DNA of 64,000 nt, taken from contig NZ_LZHV01000058.1 in NCBI RefSeq assembly GCF_001667275.1, positions 124,001-188,000 on the forward strand, read 5' to 3'. A program made the position numbers and the translations under genes. The notes below the pieces were generated by a model. It did not search any database. It was not told where the DNA came from and worked only from the letters and a program-made list of their open reading frames with translations. Origin of the DNA: Mycobacterium sp. ACS4054. Lineage in GTDB: Bacteria > Actinomycetota > Actinomycetes > Mycobacteriales > Mycobacteriaceae. Of this stretch, positions 58,916 through 64,000 are shown one piece after another. Within the stretch, counting starts at the first letter, position 1. Every line of letters begins with the position of its first letter.

Positions 58916-61900
58916 ATGCAGCTGGTTTCGGCGCGCTCGACCGAGCTTTTCGTCGGTCCGCCGGACGCGCCGTTGCAGCTGGTCCGCGTCACGCTGGGCG
59001 GCCCCACCGGGTCGACGCGGGTCCGCGTGGACGGCGACGGCCTGGCCGGCGAGGCGGTGGCCGCGGGCGAGCTGGTCGAGGTGCCGGTCGCGGTGCGCAA
59101 CCCCGTGGTCGGCGAGCGGCGGGCGGCGCGGGTGCACGCGGGCGAATTCGTCGAGCCCTTCGAGTTCGTCGTCGGCGAGCCCGGCTGGACCATGTTCATG
59201 GTCAGTCACTTCCACTACGACCCGGTCTGGTGGAACACCCAGGGCGCGTACACGAGCGAGTGGGCCGAGGACCCGCCGGGGCGCGCCCGGCAGACCAACG
59301 GCTTCGCGCTGGTGCACGCGCACCTGGAGATGGCCCGCCGGGAGCCCGAGTACAAGTTCGTGCTGGCCGAGGTGGACTACCTCAAGCCGTACTGGGACAC
59401 CCGGCCCGAGGACCGCGCCGACCTGCGCCGGTTCATCGCGCAGGGCCGCGTCGAGGTGATGGGCGGCACGTACAACGAACCCAACACCAACCTCACCGGC
59501 CCGGAGACCACGATCCGGAACCTGGTGCACGGCATCGGGTTCCAGCGCGACGTGCTGGGCGCCCACCCGCAGACCGCCTGGCAGCTGGACGTGTTCGGGC
59601 ACGACCCGCAATTCCCCGGGATGGCCGCCGACGCCGGGCTGACGTCGAGCTCGTGGGCGCGCGGCCCGCACCACCAATGGGGCCCGGCGTTGGGCGGCGG
59701 CGACGTGAACCGCATGCAGTTCAGCAGCGAGTTCGAGTGGATTTCGCCGTCGGGCCGCGGGCTGCTCACCCACTACATGCCCGCCCATTATTCGGCGGGC
59801 TGGTGGATGGACTCGTCGACCTCGCTGGCCGAGGCCGAGGAGGCCACCCTCGAGCAGTTCGAGCTGCTGAAGCAGGTGGCGCTGACGCGCAACGTGTTGC
59901 TGCCCGTCGGCACCGACTACACGCCGCCGAACAAATGGGTCACCGCAATCCACCGCGACTGGGCCGAGCGCTACACCTGGCCGCGGTTCGTCTGCGCGCT
60001 GCCGCGGGAGTTCTTCGCCGCCGTGCGCGCCGAGCTGGCCGAGCGCGGCCGCGCCCCGTCACCGCAGACCCGCGACATGAACCCGATCTACACCGGCAAG
60101 GACGTGTCGTACATCGACACCAAACAGGCCAACCGGGCCGCCGAGCACGCCGTGCTGGAGGCCGAGCGCTTCGCCGTGTTCGCCGGGCTGCTGGGCGGCG
60201 CCGAGTATCCGCAGGCGGCGCTGGCCAAGGCGTGGGTGCAGCTGGCCTACGGGGCGCACCACGACGCCATCACCGGCTCGGAATCGGACCAGGTCTACCT
60301 CGACCTGCTGACCGGCTGGCGGGACGCCTGGGAGCTGGGCCGCGCCGCCCGCGACGCCTCGCTGGCGGTGCTGTCGGAAGCCGTCGGCGGTGACGTCGTC
60401 GTCTGGAATCCGCTGGCGCAGCCGCGGACCGACGTCGTCACCGCGCGGCTCGAACCACCGCTGACCGCGGGGGCCCGCGTGCTGGACGCCGACGGCGCCG
60501 AGCTGCCCGCGCACGTCGAGGAGGGCGGCCGGTCGGTGAGCTGGCTGGCGCGCGACGTGCCGTCGCTGGGGTGGCGGGCCTACCGGCTGGTTCCCGGCGG
60601 CGAGCCGACCGGCTGGGAACCGGTGCCCGGCCCGGTGATCGCCAACGAGCATTTCCGCGTCGAGGTCGATCCGGCGCGCGGCGGGGGAGTCGCGTCGCTG
60701 GTTCGCGACGGCCGCGAATTGATCGCCGCCGGCCGGGTGGGCAACGAGCTTGCGGTCTACGAGGAGTACGCGTCCCACCCGACGCAGGGCGAGGGCCCGT
60801 GGCACCTGCTGCCCAAGGGGCCGGTGGTGTACTCGTCGGAGTCGCCGGCCGCCGCGCAGGCCTACCACGGCCCGCTGGGGCAGCGGGTCGTCGTCACCGG
60901 GCGGATCGGCGCCCTGCTGCGCTACACCCAGACCCTGACGCTGTGGCGCGGCGTGCCGCGGGTGGACTGCCGCACCGCCATCGACGGGTTCACCGGCGCC
61001 GACCGCCTGGTGCGGCTGCGCTGGCCCTGCCCGGTGCCGGGCGCCATGCCGGTCAGCGAGGTCGGGGACGCCGTCGTCGGGCGCGGGTTCGCCCTGCTGC
61101 ACGACGGCCCGCGCTCGGTGGACACCGCGCTGCACCCGTGGACGCTGGACAACCCGGCCCACGGCTGGTTCGGCCTGTCCTCGGCTGCGCGGGTCCGGGT
61201 GCGCGACAGCGTGCGGGCGATCTCGGTGGCCGAGGTGGTGACGCCGGACGAGGCGGTGTCGGGACCGCTCGCGCGGGAGCTGATGGTCGCGCTGGTCCGC
61301 GCCGGGGTGACGGCCACCTGCAGCGGCGCCGCCAAGCAGCGCTACGGCCACCTCGACGTCGATTCGAACCTGCCCGACGTCCGCATCGCGCTGGGCGGAC
61401 CGGCCCGCAACGCCTTCACCGACGCGGCGCTGGGGCCGTACCGCGAGGAGCTCGACCGCCAGCTGGCGGCGACGGGCCGGGCGCGGGTGTGGGTGCCGGC
61501 CGCGACGCCGCTGGCCGCCGTGTGGACGCCCGGCGCCGACCTGCGCGCGCCGTCGGCGCTGCCGGTGCTGGTGATCGCCGGCCGCGACGACGACCGCCTG
61601 GCCGCCGCGATCGTGTCGCTGGTCGAGGACCTCGCCGACGCGGAAATCGTCGTCAGCCAGCGGGCGCCGGCGGGCGGCGGCGAGTTCGAGGACCGCACCG
61701 TCGCCCTGCTCAACCGCGGTGTGCCCAGCTTCGCCGTCGACACCGACGGCACCCTGCACACCGCGCTGATGCGCTCCTGCACCGGCTGGCCCTCGGGCAC
61801 CTGGATCGACGAACCGCGCCGCACCGCCCCGGACGGCTCGAACTTCCAACTCCAGCACTGGACGCACGATTTCGACTACGCGCTGGTCTGCGACGACGGC

Positions 61901-63070
61901 GACTGGCGGCGCGCCCGGATCCCCGCCCGCAGCGCCGAGTTCTCCCACCCGCTGCTCGCCGTCGCCACCGGCCGGGCGCCGGGCCCCTTGCCCGCGGCCG
62001 GCTCCCTGTTGACCGTCGAGCCCGCCGGCGCGGTGCAGCTGGCGGCGCTCAAGGCGGCCGGCAACCCGCTGGCGGCGGGCCGCGCCCGGCCGGTCGACCC
62101 GCGCGAGGTGGCGCTGCGCTTGGTGGAGACGACGGGGTCGGGGGCCGGCGTGACGCTCGGCTCGGACGTCGGCGCCATCGTCGACCCGCGTTGCGCCGAC
62201 CTCCTCGAAGCCGACCTGGAAGCCCCGGGCGCGGGGCGGCGCCCGCTCGAGCTGCACGGCTGCCAGGTGGCCACCTTGCTGGCCCGATTCGACGCTCCCC
62301 AACCCCCGGCGCGATCCCGCGCGCTGGCCCCCGATGCCGAGGCCGCCCAGCCGTTGTACGCGCGCTACTGGCTGCACAACCGGGGCCCGGCGCCGCTCGG
62401 CGGGCTGCCGGCGGTCGCTCACCTGCATCCCGCGCGGGTGCAAGCCGAGCCGGGCGACGAGGTCGTGCTGCGCCTCACCGCGGCCAGTGACTGCAGCGAC
62501 GCCACCCTGACCGGGACGGTCACCCTGGTGTGTCCGGAGGGTTGGTCGGCCAAGCCCGACGAGCTGCCCCTCACCCTGCGCGGCGGCGAGCACCGCGAGG
62601 CCGACGTGGCCGTGTCGGTGCCGGCAGGCGCCGAGCCGGGGCGCTACCCGGTGCGGGCGCAGCTCCGCCTCGGCGGCGACCAGATCCCGGAGGCGTGGCG
62701 CCAGACCGTCGAGGACGTGTGCCTCGTCGAGGTCGGCGCCCGCGACGAGGCCGAGCTGATCTACCTCGCCGAGGGGCCGGCCGGCGTGGAGTTGGCCGCC
62801 GGCGCCACGGCGGCGCTGACCGTCACGGTCGGCAGCCGCGCCGGGGCGGCCCTGGCGCTGGAGGCCCACCTGATCAGCCCGTGGGGCACCTGGGAGTGGC
62901 TGGGGCCCGCCGCGGTGGGCGCGGTGCTGCCCCCCCGCGGCATCGCCCGGCTCGGCTTCTCGGTGACGCCGCCGCCCGGGCTGGAGCCGGGCCGGTGGTG
63001 GGCCCTGGTCCGGGTCGGCTGCGCCGGCCGGCTGCTCTACACCCCGGCGGTGGAGGTGCGCGTGACATGA
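58916..63070 (+). CDS. GH38-family alpha-mannosidase, large
   Basis: This 1384-residue glycoside hydrolase family 38 protein has the catalytic zinc motif HFHYDPVWW around residue 100, the nucleophile region WQLDVFGHDPQFP near 225, SYIDTKQANRAAEHAVL and the second zinc site AYGAHHDAITGSESD near 450. A long beta-rich C-terminal half (about residues 500-1384) includes the GH38 C-terminal domains and an Ig-like tail (LTVTVGSRAGAALALEAHL). It lacks a signal peptide, so it is predicted cytosolic. It corresponds to M. tuberculosis Rv0648 but is about 170 residues longer than the recalled annotated length (1215). Its end overlaps the next gene by four bases. Confidence 0.88.
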   Translation: MQLVSARSTELFVGPPDAPLQLVRVTLGGPTGSTRVRVDGDGLAGEAVAAGELVEVPVAVRNPVVGERRAARVHAGEFVEPFEFVVGEPGWTMFMVSHFHYDPVWWNTQGAYTSEWAEDPPGRARQTNGFALVHAHLEMARREPEYKFVLAEVDYLKPYWDTRPEDRADLRRFIAQGRVEVMGGTYNEPNTNLTGPETTIRNLVHGIGFQRDVLGAHPQTAWQLDVFGHDPQFPGMAADAGLTSSSWARGPHHQWGPALGGGDVNRMQFSSEFEWISPSGRGLLTHYMPAHYSAGWWMDSSTSLAEAEEATLEQFELLKQVALTRNVLLPVGTDYTPPNKWVTAIHRDWAERYTWPRFVCALPREFFAAVRAELAERGRAPSPQTRDMNPIYTGKDVSYIDTKQANRAAEHAVLEAERFAVFAGLLGGAEYPQAALAKAWVQLAYGAHHDAITGSESDQVYLDLLTGWRDAWELGRAARDASLAVLSEAVGGDVVVWNPLAQPRTDVVTARLEPPLTAGARVLDADGAELPAHVEEGGRSVSWLARDVPSLGWRAYRLVPGGEPTGWEPVPGPVIANEHFRVEVDPARGGGVASLVRDGRELIAAGRVGNELAVYEEYASHPTQGEGPWHLLPKGPVVYSSESPAAAQAYHGPLGQRVVVTGRIGALLRYTQTLTLWRGVPRVDCRTAIDGFTGADRLVRLRWPCPVPGAMPVSEVGDAVVGRGFALLHDGPRSVDTALHPWTLDNPAHGWFGLSSAARVRVRDSVRAISVAEVVTPDEAVSGPLARELMVALVRAGVTATCSGAAKQRYGHLDVDSNLPDVRIALGGPARNAFTDAALGPYREELDRQLAATGRARVWVPAATPLAAVWTPGADLRAPSALPVLVIAGRDDDRLAAAIVSLVEDLADAEIVVSQRAPAGGGEFEDRTVALLNRGVPSFAVDTDGTLHTALMRSCTGWPSGTWIDEPRRTAPDGSNFQLQHWTHDFDYALVCDDGDWRRARIPARSAEFSHPLLAVATGRAPGPLPAAGSLLTVEPAGAVQLAALKAAGNPLAAGRARPVDPREVALRLVETTGSGAGVTLGSDVGAIVDPRCADLLEADLEAPGAGRRPLELHGCQVATLLARFDAPQPPARSRALAPDAEAAQPLYARYWLHNRGPAPLGGLPAVAHLHPARVQAEPGDEVVLRLTAASDCSDATLTGTVTLVCPEGWSAKPDELPLTLRGGEHREADVAVSVPAGAEPGRYPVRAQLRLGGDQIPEAWRQTVEDVCLVEVGARDEAELIYLAEGPAGVELAAGATAALTVTVGSRAGAALALEAHLISPWGTWEWLGPAAVGAVLPPRGIARLGFSVTPPPGLEPGRWWALVRVGCAGRLLYTPAVEVRVT

Positions 63071-63678
63071 GCGTGGTGGCGACGGTGGCCGGCGCCCCGG
63101 TGTTGGTCGACGAGGTCGACGCGGCCGAGGCGCGGCTGCGCGGCGGACCGGGCGCGGCCGCCCTGCCGGCCGGCGGCGGCGGGGAGGGGCGGCAACTGCG
63201 GCGCTGGCTGACCCAGCTGATCGTGACCGAGCGGGTGGTCTCCGCCGAGGCCGAAGCGCTCGGCCTCACCGGGCGCGGCGCGCCGAGCGAGGCGCAGCTG
63301 TTGCCCGACGCGACGGCCCGGCTGGAAATCGGCAGCGTGGCCGCGGCCGCGCTGGCGGACCCCCGCGCGCGGGCGCTGTTCGCCGATGTCACCGCCGCGG
63401 TGCGCGTCACGGATGAGGAGGTGGCCGCGTACCACGCCCGCAACCCGCTGCGGTTCGCCGAGCCGGGCCGCCAGCCGCACGGCTGGCGCTCCCCGTCGCC
63501 GGTCTCCCCGCCGCTGGCCGACGTGCGGCCATTGATCGCCGCGCATCTGCTGGGCGCCGCCCGGCGGCGCGCGTTCCGGGTGTGGCTGGACGCGCGACGG
63601 GCCGAGCTGGTGCGGCTGTCTCCCGGCTACGAGCATCCCGGCGACCCCCGGCAACCCGACAACGTCCACCGGCACTGA
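63067..63678 (+). CDS. SurA/parvulin-N-terminal-like small protein (in the place of Rv0649, 'fabD2')
   Basis: The 203-residue product begins VATVAGAPVLVDEVDAAEARLRGG, contains LRRWLTQLIVTERVVSAEAEALG and VTDEEVAAYHARNPLRFAEPG, and ends with an AHLLGAARRRAFRVWLDARRAELV helix. This order (a start strand, a helix with a conserved Leu-Thr-Gln-Leu-Ile, T-D-E-E-V-x-x-Y-x-x-N) is that of SurA/PrsA chaperone N-terminal domains. No malonyltransferase Ser motif (GHSLG) is visible, although the position matches Rv0649, annotated fabD2. ATG 63067 lies in the ATGA overlap with the GH38 stop. It is followed by the ROK kinase gene 5 bp later. Confidence 0.7.
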   Translation: MSVVATVAGAPVLVDEVDAAEARLRGGPGAAALPAGGGGEGRQLRRWLTQLIVTERVVSAEAEALGLTGRGAPSEAQLLPDATARLEIGSVAAAALADPRARALFADVTAAVRVTDEEVAAYHARNPLRFAEPGRQPHGWRSPSPVSPPLADVRPLIAAHLLGAARRRAFRVWLDARRAELVRLSPGYEHPGDPRQPDNVHRH

Positions 63679-63683
63679 TCGCG

Positions 63684-64000
63684 ATGCTCACCCTCTGCCT
63701 GGACATCGGCGGCACCAAGATCGCCGCCGGCCTCGCCGACCCGGCGGGCGCGCTGGTGCACACGGTCATCCGGCCCACGCCGAGCGGCGGCGCGGCCGAA
63801 CAGGTGTGGGCCGCGGTCGACGCGGCGATCGCCGACGCGCTGCGAGCGGCCGACGGTGGCGTGGCCGCGGTGGGCATCGGCTCGGCCGGGCCCATCGACC
63901 TGCCCGCCGGCACCGTCAGCCCGGTCAATATCAAAGGCTGGCAACGGTTCCCGCTGCGCGACCGCGTCGCGGCCGCGGTGCCGGGGGTGCCCGTGCGGCT
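63684..64000 (+). CDS. ROK-family sugar kinase, cut at window end
   Basis: The visible 105 residues begin MLTLCLDIGGTKIAAGL, the ATP-binding phosphate-1 motif of ROK kinases, followed by GVAAVGIGSAGPIDLPAGTVSPVNIKGW, the conserved G-x-G-x-x-G-P-x-x-x-x-x-G-x-V-x-x-x-x-N sugar-binding segment. It corresponds to M. tuberculosis Rv0650. Together with the GH38 gene it suggests use of released mannose or a related sugar. The zinc site and the rest are outside the window. Confidence 0.88.
   Translation, partial: MLTLCLDIGGTKIAAGLADPAGALVHTVIRPTPSGGAAEQVWAAVDAAIADALRAADGGVAAVGIGSAGPIDLPAGTVSPVNIKGWQRFPLRDRVAAAVPGVPVR

Noticed and set aside
60059..62869. 936-residue minus-strand open frame inside the GH38 gene
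   Set aside because: Arg/Gln/Gly/Ala-rich shadow with no domain, opposite a gene with clear catalytic motifs.

Overview
The window is high-GC actinobacterial DNA from a non-tuberculous, probably slow-growing Mycobacterium. The evidence is gene content and order: recC-recB-recD, echA3, a glyoxalase II-like gene, rpmG, hadABC, secE-nusG, rplK-rplA, mmaA4, mmaA1, lipG, an ABC1-family gene, a GH38 mannosidase and a ROK kinase follow the order of M. tuberculosis Rv0629c-Rv0650. lpqN, a GH92 glycosidase and a flippase-like membrane protein follow Rv0583c-Rv0585c. The mycolate-modifying set is reduced (mmaA4 and mmaA1, no mmaA3), which would fit a M. avium-complex-like species. All species and orthologue statements come from recalled family knowledge; no database search was run.

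Bases 1-7,350 are a metal and copper-response accessory region, visibly less GC-rich than the rest. It holds a partial chromate-type transporter, a PepSY protein, a membrane-anchored protein, two tandem small exported proteins ending in the identical motif TGCIPHANC, an OppA-like lipoprotein without a permease, a small exported LSCSC protein, a DUF5134 membrane protein, a 38-residue nine-cysteine metallothionein-like protein and a RicR/CsoR-type copper repressor. Three perfect sites of the form TACCC-N5-GGGTA and two imperfect ones lie upstream of these genes; at two of them the operator arm forms part of a likely -10 element of a leaderless promoter. This looks like a self-contained copper regulon with undescribed effectors and is the best candidate for a new system here. 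A broken MBL-fold hydrolase remnant lies at about 1,600-1,755.

Bases 7,350-25,440 are mainly lipid and xenobiotic metabolism and surface functions: an FMN-binding oxidoreductase, a DUF523 protein, two alpha/beta hydrolases, an unknown lipoprotein, three cytochromes P450 (one CYP125-like), an MFS transporter, a NYN-LOTUS RNase-like protein, a FUSC transporter, galT-galK, a zinc-finger/PAS-ANTAR pair, a Ddn-like protein and LpqN.

Bases 25,441-44,280 hold the GH92 mannosidase, a pseudokinase-flippase fusion, a methyltransferase, a TVP38 membrane protein, a single-HKD phospholipase D-like protein and the translationally coupled recC-recB-recD operon. A four-gene insertion follows (mycolic acid methyltransferase, nitroreductase, methyltransferase, cyanase) that M. 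tuberculosis does not have at this place.

Bases 44,437-64,000 are the conserved core: echA3, tRNA-Thr, tRNA-Met, rpmG, hadABC, tRNA-Trp, secE-nusG and rplK-rplA. An inserted ECF42-type sigma factor with a tandem YCII partner follows, then mmaA4, mmaA1, lipG, the ABC1 kinase, a DinB protein, the large GH38 mannosidase, a SurA-like small protein and a truncated ROK kinase. The only gap above 300 bp without an intact gene is 1,401-1,857.
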